Positions 6,936 through 14,070 are shown, counted from the stretch's first letter. The stretch: DNA of 15,075 nt from Muribaculaceae bacterium (GCA_023665245.1 JAMPEH010000042.1:1-15075), one strand, 5' to 3'. Translations and numbers: made by a program. Notes: generated by a model from the sequence alone, not told the origin.

Positions 6936-7922
6936 ATGATTAAAGAAATAAGGCTTTTTCCGTGGCAACATAACCCCATTCTCCCGACGGTCTTTAATGA
7001 CAGCCTGACCGAGATTGAGAACATCGGGGCGATGGTGCACAAGCTCAACGAGCTCATCGAGGACTACAACGAGTTCATTGCGCACTATAAAGAGTACATT
7101 GCGTCACAGCTTGAGCCGTTTGATGTCAGGCTCACGGCGGCCGAGAACCGTATCAACGGACTCATTGATGTGGTCAATTCAGAGATTGCAGACCTCGAGA
7201 TGCGTGTAGACGCAAAGATTTACCAGCTCAATGAAGATGTGCAGAATAACATCGCGGCCAACCAGCAGTATGTTGATGAGCGCGTGGACGAAATGCAGGA
7301 TATGCTTGAGCAACAGCACCAGTATTTCGACAAAAAGATTGCAGATCTCAATGACTTCATCGATGACGTTGTACAGCGGATAAAGACCGACATGACATGC
7401 CTTGTGTCCGCGCAGGTTGCGGAATTACGTAACCTCATCGACATACACGATGACTATGTAAAGCAGTGGGTAAACGCAAGGCTGTCGGATTTCATCGAAG
7501 AGCTCCCGACAAAGGAACTGTTTGTGGTCAACCCCGTTACCGGGTACACAGACACGTTACAGCAGACGCTCTGGGATTTGTATGACTTTTACCGCGATGA
7601 AGCACTCACGGCTAGGGAATATGATGACCTTGAGCTCACCGCGCTTGAGTATGACAGCAAGGGTCTTACCGCATGGGAATATGACGGCTACGGCCGGCGG
7701 ATACTCATGACGGACGAAAGATACCGCATGTTTAATCCGTTCACGGGTCAGTACGAACTGATAAAGTATGTGGTGGACGACCTATGTGACCTGCACAAAG
7801 AGGGCACAGTACTCACAGCAGATGGTTATGATATGCTTGAGCTTACGGCGCAGGCGTATGATGATAACAACCTGACAGCGTATGACTACGACTGGAAGGG
7901 CAAACTGTTACTGGCGGCTTAA
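6936..7922 (+). CDS. Coiled-coil tail appendage protein with LTAxxYD repeats
   Basis: A 328-residue structural protein of unknown exact role. The N-terminus (IRLFPWQHNPILPTVFNDS) looks like an attachment segment. Residues about 25-190 are long amphipathic helix with heptad character, suggesting a trimeric stalk. The C-terminal part is a tandem duplication of about 68 residues (198-258 and 265-326). Each unit starts with an NPxTG motif and a helical piece and ends in three consecutive 10-residue repeats LTAxxYDxxx (LTA at 224, 234, 244 and at 293, 303, 313). GAGGAGGAATT precedes the ATG. Lying between collar and fibre genes, it is most likely a tail spike or appendage that contacts the host surface; no enzymatic motif is visible. 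Confidence 0.65.
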   Translation: MIKEIRLFPWQHNPILPTVFNDSLTEIENIGAMVHKLNELIEDYNEFIAHYKEYIASQLEPFDVRLTAAENRINGLIDVVNSEIADLEMRVDAKIYQLNEDVQNNIAANQQYVDERVDEMQDMLEQQHQYFDKKIADLNDFIDDVVQRIKTDMTCLVSAQVAELRNLIDIHDDYVKQWVNARLSDFIEELPTKELFVVNPVTGYTDTLQQTLWDLYDFYRDEALTAREYDDLELTALEYDSKGLTAWEYDGYGRRILMTDERYRMFNPFTGQYELIKYVVDDLCDLHKEGTVLTADGYDMLELTAQAYDDNNLTAYDYDWKGKLLLAA

Positions 7923-7942
7923 TTAGATAGGAGGATATTGAT

Positions 7943-8953
7943 ATGAGCGCTTCACAGCACACCAGAAACTTATCGTTACCGCAGTTTGAGGCAAGCGACA
8001 AGCCCTCATGGCTTGGAGACATCAACTCGGCAATGCTGTCTATTGACAACGGCTACGGTAATCAGGCCGCGGATATTACAAAGGCAAATGACGCGGCGAG
8101 CAACGCAAGTGCACAGAGCACGGCAAACCAGGTGGCCATAGGACAGCTTAACACGGAGATGGAGAGCGTGACCAACCGGCTTGCGTCGCTGGAGGCAGGT
8201 TCCGGCACAGAGGATCTGGAATCAAGGATTTCCAGCCTTGAGAATGAGCAGGGGACACTTGACGGGCGTATTGAGACGGTTGAGGACGATGTGTCACAGC
8301 ACGGGACTGATATTGCCAACTTGCAGAGTGGTCAGACTACCCTGAGCAACACGCTTTCGGCTGCGGAGACTAACATCTCCAACAACCAGAAAGCCATCAC
8401 GGCGGTTGAGACAAGCGTCAACAATGTGAGCACGAGCCTGCGGAGCACGGATAGCAATGTGGCGAAGAATGCCACGGACATTACCAGTCTGAATACGAAG
8501 ACGAATACCACGAACACGAACCTGAATGCACTTACGACGAGGGTAAGTAAGCTGGAAGGCAATGATAGTACATCTTTTCCAATGGCAACCATAAAAGGAT
8601 ATGCCAGTAATAACGCTACGCTTTTAACGGGTGTTGGCGTATTCGCTGGAAATATCACTGATACCATCGAAAACAAAACATTGTCTAATGTGTTTTGCAG
8701 TTTAGTTAACACAGCTTCGTCGGGCGGGTCAACAATCTCATTTTACGAATTAACAAATGTTCCAGATACCTTGTATAATTCTTTATCCAGTAGTGGGTAT
8801 GTTAATTTTATCCATAATACGGGTTCACAATTACAATCCATACAATATCCGGTAACCTACACAAAATCACAAAATAAAATAAAAGTATCACCAACAACAT
8901 CGGTTAATATGGGAAGCACCCAAAACAAAATTGTGTATTTGTTATTTTCGTAA
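7943..8953 (+). CDS. Tail fibre / receptor-binding appendage
   Basis: This 336-residue protein has three parts. Residues 1-35 (with LSLPQFEASDKPSWLGDIN and MLSID) look like a conserved virion-attachment segment. Residues about 40-205 are a Ser/Thr/Asn/Gln-rich heptad stalk with repeated short motifs (SLEAG, SLENE, SKLEG). Residues about 207-336 are a beta-rich tip without recognisable family. The DNA changes sharply at the stalk-tip border: 8401-8460 is 57% GC, while 8761-8820 is 30% GC. This suggests that the tip was acquired separately. AGGAGGATATT before the ATG supports the start. As the last gene of the late operon it probably determines host range. Confidence 0.7.
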   Translation: MSASQHTRNLSLPQFEASDKPSWLGDINSAMLSIDNGYGNQAADITKANDAASNASAQSTANQVAIGQLNTEMESVTNRLASLEAGSGTEDLESRISSLENEQGTLDGRIETVEDDVSQHGTDIANLQSGQTTLSNTLSAAETNISNNQKAITAVETSVNNVSTSLRSTDSNVAKNATDITSLNTKTNTTNTNLNALTTRVSKLEGNDSTSFPMATIKGYASNNATLLTGVGVFAGNITDTIENKTLSNVFCSLVNTASSGGSTISFYELTNVPDTLYNSLSSSGYVNFIHNTGSQLQSIQYPVTYTKSQNKIKVSPTTSVNMGSTQNKIVYLLFS

Positions 8954-8954
8954 T

Positions 8955-8987
8955 AAAGAGAGGGCACACGCCCTCTCTTTTTCTTTC
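8955..8987. terminator. Bidirectional intrinsic terminator
   Basis: AAAGAGAGGGC (8955-8965) and GCCCTCTCTTT (8970-8980) form a perfect 11-bp stem with loop ACAC. A T-rich run follows on the plus strand. In the other direction the stem is followed by TTTATTAC, so it can also stop the leftward transcript of the gene ending at 9008. It lies between the convergent late operon and the small leftward operon. Confidence 0.9.
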
Positions 8988-8992
8988 TCCTA

Positions 8993-9008
8993 TGTTTCAC
9001 GTGAAACT
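8993..9008. other. parS: parS-like ParB/Spo0J site (15 of 16 positions)
   Basis: TGTTTCACGTGAAACT contains the 14-bp perfect palindrome GTTTCACGTGAAAC and differs from the parS consensus (TGTTNCACGTGAAACA) only in the last base. It lies directly beyond the terminator and touches the stop codon of the leftward gene. A second, perfect copy is at 14071-14086. Confidence 0.85.
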
Positions 9009-9412
9009 TATTTATAAGGTGCTGTGTTCAGAAAACCAGAGTTAAATATATAGTCAACTACATTTTCTGATTCTGTCAACACTTTTCTATTCAGTGCTAA
9101 CTTCTGCTTACCATTCTCTTTCCATTTGGTATTCACGCACACGCCTATGTCAAATTGCCCGTTGTTGGCAACAATCCAGCTGACATACATTTTTCCGTCA
9201 TCGGCGTTTTGTTTGTCTGTTACAAAACACCCCCGGTCAGTGTATCCTTCATTTAAAGCCTTGTTCAGCATTGTCAGCTCATCAACGCAGACGTTTATAT
9301 GTTCATTGCAAACCACTTCACTTCCACTTATTGTAAAATCAAAAAACATGCTAAAATTATAGCCATTTCTTATTATCTTAACACTGTTTCCTTCATGCTT
9401 TATATAAATCAT
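9008..9412 (-). CDS. Hypothetical protein, second gene of the central leftward operon
   Basis: I do not recognise this 134-residue protein. It is soluble, with no membrane segment or signal peptide, and mixed alpha/beta in appearance, with three Cys residues and a SWIVANNGQFDIGVCVNTKW stretch suggestive of beta strands. An upstream ATG at 9424 exists, but GGAGG overlaps it and lies 5 bases before the ATG at 9412. That start also gives an ATGA overlap with the preceding gene, so 9412 is preferred. Its partner gene, divergence from the ATPase and absence from the structural cluster suggest an early or accessory role such as host takeover or regulation, but nothing in the sequence proves this. 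Confidence 0.7.
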   Translation of the reverse strand: MIYIKHEGNSVKIIRNGYNFSMFFDFTISGSEVVCNEHINVCVDELTMLNKALNEGYTDRGCFVTDKQNADDGKMYVSWIVANNGQFDIGVCVNTKWKENGKQKLALNRKVLTESENVVDYIFNSGFLNTAPYK

Positions 9413-9738
9413 ATGATCCTCCATTCTTTTGCTTTCCGAAAAATTTTTACATCCATTAACGTGCGGTATGTTTCCTCTTCAAAATTGTGCCACACACGCT
9501 TTATAATGTAGTGGTTACCATTCATAATAAAGTACCACTTAAAATCATCAACAAAGCCAAAATCTGACAGATTATACAGCTTCGCTATATCCATCGCTGA
9601 TTCATATGTCACGTTTTTCTGATATACAACTTCCTCCGTGCAGTAGTCGGTGTTGTCATTATCGTATCTTATCAGAATAAGATTTCCCTTATATGATTTA
9701 TAAAGCATTCTTGCCACACCGTCTTTAACTCCTATCAT
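9409..9738 (-). CDS. Hypothetical protein, first gene of the central leftward operon
   Basis: I do not recognise this 109-residue protein. It is rich in Tyr, Asp, Asn and Lys and has no membrane segment. The centre (NVTYESAMDIAKLYNLSDFGFVDD, given here only as a landmark) resembles a helix followed by strands. The start at 9738 is chosen over an in-frame ATG at 9774 because AGGAGGTGAGAAC directly precedes it. The stop codon overlaps the next gene as ATGA, so the two are translationally coupled. It is transcribed from the central divergent region, away from the packaging ATPase. A transcription regulator would fit this position, but no DNA-binding motif is evident. Confidence 0.7.
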   Translation of the reverse strand: MIGVKDGVARMLYKSYKGNLILIRYDNDNTDYCTEEVVYQKNVTYESAMDIAKLYNLSDFGFVDDFKWYFIMNGNHYIIKRVWHNFEEETYRTLMDVKIFRKAKEWRII

Positions 9739-9757
9739 GTTCTCACCTCCTCTCTTT

Positions 9758-9790
9758 ATTATAATATCATACATACCATATTTTTGTATA
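9758..9790 (-). promoter_or_regulatory. Promoter of the central leftward operon
   Basis: On the minus strand TGATATTATAAT gives an extended -10 (TGn before TATTAT, 9766-9761) and an overlapping TATAAT (9763-9758). A weak -35, TATACA at 9790-9785, is 18 bases upstream and overlaps the GTTATA half-site of the operator. The same TGnTATTATAAT core appears in the right-end promoter. Confidence 0.6.
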
Positions 9791-9809
9791 ACTGGCTGTG
9801 CTTATAGCT
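9787..9809. promoter_or_regulatory. Candidate operator, central copy 1
   Basis: On the minus strand this reads AGCTATAAGCA, six more bases, then GTTATA, so the half-sites are 9 bases apart. The left-end copy at 125-144 shares AGCTATAAGCA and GTTATA but has a 6-base gap. It overlaps the -35 region of the leftward promoter. Confidence 0.55.
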
Positions 9810-9819
9810 GGTGACCTCT

Positions 9820-9840
9820 GTTATAGGGTTGCATTATAAC
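9820..9840. promoter_or_regulatory. Candidate operator, central copy 2
   Basis: GTTATA (9820-9825) and TATAAC (9835-9840) form a perfect inverted repeat with 9 bases between. The -35 box TTGCAT (9829-9834) of the ATPase promoter lies inside it, so a protein bound here should block that promoter. Confidence 0.55.
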
Positions 9841-9857
9841 AAAATACATGTTATAAT
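9829..9857 (+). promoter_or_regulatory. Promoter of the packaging ATPase gene
   Basis: TTGCAT (9829-9834) and TATAAT (9852-9857) are 17 bases apart. Only five bases separate the -10 box from the ATG at 9863, so transcription would begin at or next to the start codon and the mRNA would be leaderless. Confidence 0.75.
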
Positions 9858-9862
9858 AGGGT

Positions 9863-10918
9863 ATGGACACAAAATATTATGATGGTACAAAAATATTATC
9901 AACAAAGGACATCAACGGTGACACACCGGAGATCTATATCGTGACTTCCAACCGTTCCGCAGGAAAGACCACATATTTTAACCGCCTGCTTTTCAACCGC
10001 TGGCTTAACGGCAAGGGGGAGTTCCTGCTTCTTTACCGCTTTGACTATGAGACGCAGGACACACCCCTCAAGTACTTTGGGGATATCGGCGGACTGTTTT
10101 TTAAGGGATGGTCTTTGCAGGAAGAAAACATCGCCAAGGGGAAGATACGCAGGGTCATAGCAACACACGACTCCGACGAGGTGGGACGGGTGTGCGGATA
10201 TTCTGTGTCGCTGTCAGGCGCTGACACGGTTAAAAAGTACAGCCACTTATTTAAAGACGTAACATCTATTTTAATGGACGAGATTCAGCCCGAGAATAAC
10301 CACTACCTTCCGACTGAAATTACTAATTTTATGTCAGTGCATAACTCAGTTGCCCGTGGAAATGGTAAACAGTCGCGTTATGTCCCCGTGTACATGCTGT
10401 CAAACTTTATGTCAATGCTCAATCCCTACTTTGTTGTGCTTGGTGTGTCAGAGCGACTAAAGCTGGACACCAAAATACTTAGGGGCGAGGGGTGGGTTGT
10501 TGAGCAAAACATAAATTACAGTGCACAGCAGGCTTTGAATAACAGCGTATTTAACAAGGCGTTCAAAAATGCAAGGTATGCTAAAGTCATTACAGAGCGC
10601 GTATACATGGACGACAACATAGCTTTTATACAAAAAATTAACCAGTCCTGTAGCTATTACTTCACCCTTGTGTGTGGTAATAAAAAATATGGTGTGCGCC
10701 GTGTGGTAGGGTCAAACATCATATACGTGTCTAAGTCCGTGGACACCACGTTTCCATTGCAGGTGACGGTTGATATTGACAGCCACGACATCAACGTGCG
10801 TCTTATTGGACAAAACAACTCCTACATAAAGCTTATGAGACAGTACTTTAATGCAGGTCTTTTACGGTTTCAGGACTTGGAGTGCAAGTCAGCCGTCCTT
10901 CACTGTCTGAGATATTAG
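9863..10918 (+). CDS. DNA packaging ATPase (phi29 gp16-like)
   Basis: Motor that drives DNA into the prohead through the portal. The 351-residue product (phi29 gp16: 332) opens with MDTKYYDGTKILS, which parallels the gp16 N-terminus. Walker A is SNRSAGKT at 29-36 with Lys35. Walker B is SILMDE at 135-140 with Asp139 and Glu140. VYMLSNFMSMLNPYF (177-191) matches the conserved segment of gp16 ending in NPYF. The C-terminal part, after about residue 210, corresponds to the nuclease-like, RNA-binding region of gp16. No Shine-Dalgarno sequence precedes the ATG, yet the N-terminal match supports it. Unlike the other virion-assembly genes it stands apart, under its own promoter. Confidence 0.92.
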   Translation: MDTKYYDGTKILSTKDINGDTPEIYIVTSNRSAGKTTYFNRLLFNRWLNGKGEFLLLYRFDYETQDTPLKYFGDIGGLFFKGWSLQEENIAKGKIRRVIATHDSDEVGRVCGYSVSLSGADTVKKYSHLFKDVTSILMDEIQPENNHYLPTEITNFMSVHNSVARGNGKQSRYVPVYMLSNFMSMLNPYFVVLGVSERLKLDTKILRGEGWVVEQNINYSAQQALNNSVFNKAFKNARYAKVITERVYMDDNIAFIQKINQSCSYYFTLVCGNKKYGVRRVVGSNIIYVSKSVDTTFPLQVTVDIDSHDINVRLIGQNNSYIKLMRQYFNAGLLRFQDLECKSAVLHCLRY

Positions 10919-11034
10919 GTATCATCATGCATTTGCGTATTCCCGTGTGGTGGTTGCGCCCGTTGATTCGGTCACTACACGGATTTCCGGTTTCAGCAGG
11001 CCGGGGTCTATGCTTTGTGTGTTGTCGATACATT
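10919..11034 (+). ncRNA. Candidate structured RNA downstream of the packaging ATPase
   Basis: This non-coding stretch holds a strong hairpin. Bases 10943-10953 pair with 10972-10982 over 11 bp (two G-U pairs), above which CCG (10960-10962) and CGG (10969-10971) close a UUGAUU loop. There is a 6-base bulge on one side. A second weaker helix of 6 bp (10986-10991 with 11002-11007) may follow. Phi29-type motors need a packaging RNA (pRNA), which is conserved in shape rather than sequence. A structured stretch beside the ATPase gene, closed by a terminator, fits such a role. It may instead be an ordinary 3' untranslated region. No promoter of its own is evident. Confidence 0.35.
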
Positions 11035-11057
11035 GGGGAGCCACGGCTCCCCTTTTT
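11035..11057 (+). terminator. Intrinsic terminator after the ATPase gene
   Basis: GGGGAGC (11035-11041) and GCTCCCC (11046-11052) form a 7-bp stem with loop CACG, followed by TTTTT at 11053-11057. The T run overlaps the stop codon of the convergent DNA polymerase gene. In the leftward direction the stem is followed by AATG, so termination there would be weaker. Confidence 0.88.
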
Positions 11058-12969
11058 AGCGCATTACATATTCCTTTTCCACAAGCACAACCCCACCTTC
11101 TACCTGCTTTGGTTTCAGGTCGCCCTTTACGTGTATGCCTACCTTAAAGTCTGTCATCTTTATACTTCCAGCTTCAAGTGCCTTGTTAAGTGTATCCTTT
11201 GCACCCGATGACATTCCAGCACATTTAATATTGTAATAAGGGTCTTCCACACCCTTACCGTCTTCGTGGGTGACATGTTCAATGTAGGTTTTCTGCCGCA
11301 CAAATATTGCTTTATCCCACGATGATTCATTCTTCCACGCATTAAAGTCCTTCGGGTGTATCCTTAAACCCTCTGCTTTACAGTCCATGTGTATACTGTC
11401 AGTGTCTGCATAGATAAATCCGTGTTTGTATGCACCGTGGTAATTTTTCTGTGCGTGGCGTATTGTAAAGTCACGGCTGTATGATGTTACTGCACTTCCG
11501 GCGGCGATGTATTCCACTTTTCTTTCGTGTTCTTCCACAGTGTCAAACCTCAGTATTCCATCCACCAGCTTTGCGATCTTGTATGAACTGTTGTCAGATG
11601 TAGCAAGCTTTCCGTACAGATTGTTCATGTACAGCTTTGCTTCATTGCGCTTTGCTCCCTCTGCATTGATTTTTTGTTCGCGGTACTTTCGAATATACTC
11701 ATCGTACATGCCGGGTCGTGCGGCAAAATAGCACCCGTCCAGTATCTCAAGCTTATATATCCAGTAGTGGTCTTTAAACCTCTCAAAGTCTGTCTGTGTC
11801 ATGGTGAGTTCCACGCGCGTATCATATTCCTCATCACCAAGCATGTAGCGGTTGTGGTATTTTCCATCGTCTTCACTGTAAATCATGTTCGTTACCAGCA
11901 TTTCGTTGCTCTTGTACAGCCACGAGTATTTTATCTGTATAAACGGGAGCATGTCTTTCTTAAGGAAAAAATCACACCGGAAGCGTACAAAGTAATACGT
12001 ATCGTCCCTCGTGGCCTTTTCTGGTATTTCACCTTTCCAGAAATACGGTTTTCCCCACGGGTATATGTTTCCTGATTCAGAATCCATCATGGAGGGGTAA
12101 AGAGAGTTTACGTCATATGTTTCCCCGTGCTCAAACACTTTGTTAGCTTTTTCAGGCACCAGATAGCACCACCCTCCAAAGTAGGATTTGCGTATATATG
12201 CGTCTGCATTGTCAGCCCCGTATGTGTCTTCGAGTTTGATTTCCCTAAGATTTGGATATATCTCATCATACCGGTACATGTCAAATACAGCTACTTTTCC
12301 ATCTTTAAACATTCGTTTATATTCGGACATACAGCATGCACCTATGGTAAGTTTCTTCATTCCCATATCCAGTGCCATCTTCATGGCTTCACTCATTACA
12401 AGCACATCGTTTTTAATGTAAGGCAATTCCTTTACGGGGTCTATTTCGCACCCGGCATAGTGGGTGCCTTTGTACTCCATTTCCAGTTTCTGGTACTTTG
12501 TCTTAAAGCCTTTGCCTATTGCCTTTACACTAAAGGGGAGGAGCTTTAGACTGTCACGTATTTCTATGATCACGTTTCTCTTGTTCTTAAGGGTTATGGT
12601 GTACCACTGTCCCATTGAGCTTATCACATATTTGTATGACATTGGTATCATGTCTTTCACGCTCTTGAAAAAACACTTGTTTCCCTCTTCATTCAGGTAG
12701 CTGTTTTCCTTCCATCTGTCATCACGCATGATGGCGTTTAATATAAATGATCCGTCAAATTTAAGATTATGAAACCATACCACTGTTTTATATGTACGGT
12801 TTAAGCACCATGTGATAAAATCATCAATGCTTCCATACACCTCCACCTCCTCCGGGTCGAGGTTCCCTACCCTGCATATGGCACACGACCAAACCTCTGT
12901 ATTTGTCTGCTGTGTGGTGTCATCATCAACGGTTGTTTCAAAATCAGCCACGTAAAATTCACTGTTCAT
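11056..12969 (-). CDS. Protein-primed family B DNA polymerase (phi29 p2-like)
   Basis: Replicates the linear genome from a terminal-protein primer. The exonuclease domain has Exo I DFETT (Asp9, Glu11), Exo II HNLKFDG (67-73, with Asn68 and Asp72) and Exo III YIKND (184-188). The polymerase domain has DVNSLYP (286-292), the NNLYG motif (449-453), YADTDS (520-525, catalytic Asp pair) and RQKTY (558-562). It ends with a KPKQVEGGVVLV region like that of phi29. At 637 residues it is longer than phi29 p2 (572). The ATG at 12969 is chosen because the protein then begins directly before Exo I; the in-frame TTG at 13008 has no ribosome binding site. The gene overlaps the terminal protein by 11 bases and has only a weak Shine-Dalgarno sequence, so translation is probably coupled. 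Confidence 0.97.
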   Translation of the reverse strand: MNSEFYVADFETTVDDDTTQQTNTEVWSCAICRVGNLDPEEVEVYGSIDDFITWCLNRTYKTVVWFHNLKFDGSFILNAIMRDDRWKENSYLNEEGNKCFFKSVKDMIPMSYKYVISSMGQWYTITLKNKRNVIIEIRDSLKLLPFSVKAIGKGFKTKYQKLEMEYKGTHYAGCEIDPVKELPYIKNDVLVMSEAMKMALDMGMKKLTIGACCMSEYKRMFKDGKVAVFDMYRYDEIYPNLREIKLEDTYGADNADAYIRKSYFGGWCYLVPEKANKVFEHGETYDVNSLYPSMMDSESGNIYPWGKPYFWKGEIPEKATRDDTYYFVRFRCDFFLKKDMLPFIQIKYSWLYKSNEMLVTNMIYSEDDGKYHNRYMLGDEEYDTRVELTMTQTDFERFKDHYWIYKLEILDGCYFAARPGMYDEYIRKYREQKINAEGAKRNEAKLYMNNLYGKLATSDNSSYKIAKLVDGILRFDTVEEHERKVEYIAAGSAVTSYSRDFTIRHAQKNYHGAYKHGFIYADTDSIHMDCKAEGLRIHPKDFNAWKNESSWDKAIFVRQKTYIEHVTHEDGKGVEDPYYNIKCAGMSSGAKDTLNKALEAGSIKMTDFKVGIHVKGDLKPKQVEGGVVLVEKEYVMR

Positions 12970-13639
12970 AATAGTCAAGTTCTTCGGACATTGCCTCTTT
13001 ATCGTCAAACGGTATATAATTCACAAGTTCCGAGTGATATTCCATGATATACTGATCGCTCCCATATTTATGCGTTTTAACATATTCATTAAATGACTGT
13101 GGAAGCTGTGTAATTGCTATGGCAACGTTTACCTTTCCAAATACAGCAACGTCGTCATCAACAAGCATTTTTATGTTCTCGTACCAGCTCTGTGGGAAAC
13201 CTTCAAATTCATATAGAAAGTTTTCAATCACACGGTCGGCAAGAACGTCCTGCATGATAGGGTCTTCGGACACTGTTATGCTTGTTGTAATATTTACACC
13301 CTGCAAAATATCCAGACTGTCTATCTTTTCTACGGCAGGCGGGGTTTCCTCTTTTATCCTCTCGTAGTATTCGTTCGCCGCCCTGCTTTTTGACAGTTCC
13401 ACTTCTCCCGTGTCGTAACGCTCGAGTAGAGAGTGACTTCTTATATATGTAGGTGTTATTTTTTTAAGTTTTCGTATTGTGGCGTCTGTTATCTTCTTTG
13501 GCTTGTTCTCAATCTGCTTTTCTACATATCCAGTTTTATATCCCTGACTTTCAAGGGTATCCAGCCTGCGGTGTATACGCTTTATCTGTCTTGCGTACTC
13601 ACGTTCCAGGTATTCTTTTTTCGTTACTTTTTTATTCAT
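12959..13639 (-). CDS. Probable genome terminal protein (protein primer)
   Basis: This 226-residue protein (phi29 p3: 266) lies directly upstream of, and overlaps, the protein-primed polymerase gene, the place of the terminal protein in phi29-type phages. The N-terminal half is basic and helical (KKEYLEREYARQIKRIHRRL, then KPKKITDATIRKLKKITP), suited to DNA binding. The C-terminal half is acidic. Sequence alone does not identify the priming Ser, Thr or Tyr. The ATG at 13639 has no adjacent Shine-Dalgarno sequence; GGAGGTG at 13678-13672 lies 32 bases upstream with a hairpin in between. The call rests mainly on context and composition. Confidence 0.75.
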   Translation of the reverse strand: MNKKVTKKEYLEREYARQIKRIHRRLDTLESQGYKTGYVEKQIENKPKKITDATIRKLKKITPTYIRSHSLLERYDTGEVELSKSRAANEYYERIKEETPPAVEKIDSLDILQGVNITTSITVSEDPIMQDVLADRVIENFLYEFEGFPQSWYENIKMLVDDDVAVFGKVNVAIAITQLPQSFNEYVKTHKYGSDQYIMEYHSELVNYIPFDDKEAMSEELDYYEQ

Positions 13640-13680
13640 ATTTTAAAATAGGAGGGACATAAGCCCCTCCTCACCTCCAT
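13636..13680 (-). promoter_or_regulatory. Leader peptide and hairpin controlling terminal-protein translation (candidate)
   Basis: Two bases after the SSB stop codon an ATG (13680) opens a 14-codon frame, MEVRRGLCPSYFKI. Its TGA overlaps the terminal-protein ATG as ATGA. Inside it AGGAGGGGC (13671-13663) pairs with GTCCCTCCT (13658-13650) around a TTAT loop. If the hairpin forms, GGAGGTG (13678-13672) is brought to about 10 bases from the ATG at 13639. Either mechanism, reinitiation or a looped-out spacer, would explain how this gene is translated. The leader could also be fortuitous. Confidence 0.45.
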
Positions 13681-13682
13681 CT

Positions 13683-14036
13683 TTATAGAAGAAAGCATGT
13701 AACATAAGGACGTCCTGCTTTTGATTCGCCAGACTGTTTCTGTATACACATCTCCTCGCCCTCTTCAATGTACTCAAGGGCGTCTTCAAATGCCTTCATA
13801 AATGTATCGGACTGGGTAACAATTACCAGCTGGTCTTCGTTGTCTGTTATTGCCCTTATGCTTAAGAGCGTAATCTCTTCACCGTCGTTGTCTATGTCCT
13901 TGTACTTAATGTAATCCTGCACTTTGATGACGGTGCCGTCTTTCACTTCCTTCATGCTTACTCGCGGTGCCTGACGGCTTGTCAGTGGGTACAGTTCTCT
14001 CTTTGTCATTTCTCTGCTTGCTCTGATGATTTCCAT
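13683..14036 (-). CDS. Single-stranded DNA-binding protein (phi29 p5-like)
   Basis: The 117-residue protein has the size of phi29 SSB p5 (about 124) and is in the matching place, upstream of terminal protein and polymerase. It shares a pattern with p5: KDGTVIKVQDY (in p5 a DGTVI start), an acidic central region, and a C-terminal QSGESKAGRPYVTCFLL like the p5 GTSSKGNVFFSLQL end. Such proteins coat displaced single strands during protein-primed replication. The ATG at 14036 is 9 bases from AGGAG (14050-14046), better spaced than the in-frame ATG at 14042. No known enzymatic motif is present. Assignment rests on weak similarity plus gene order. Confidence 0.65.
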   Translation of the reverse strand: MEIIRASREMTKRELYPLTSRQAPRVSMKEVKDGTVIKVQDYIKYKDIDNDGEEITLLSIRAITDNEDQLVIVTQSDTFMKAFEDALEYIEEGEEMCIQKQSGESKAGRPYVTCFLL

Positions 14037-14070
14037 TATCATATTCTCCTATTCTTTAATATGGCTGTAA

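Noticed and set aside
6585..7085. Minus-strand frame of 166 codons over the lower collar gene
   Set aside because: Produced by the low-complexity Thr/Ser/Asn region read backwards; no translation signals.
11674..12549. Open frames on the plus strand across the polymerase gene
   Set aside because: They lie antisense to the conserved polymerase motifs and have no promoter or ribosome binding site.
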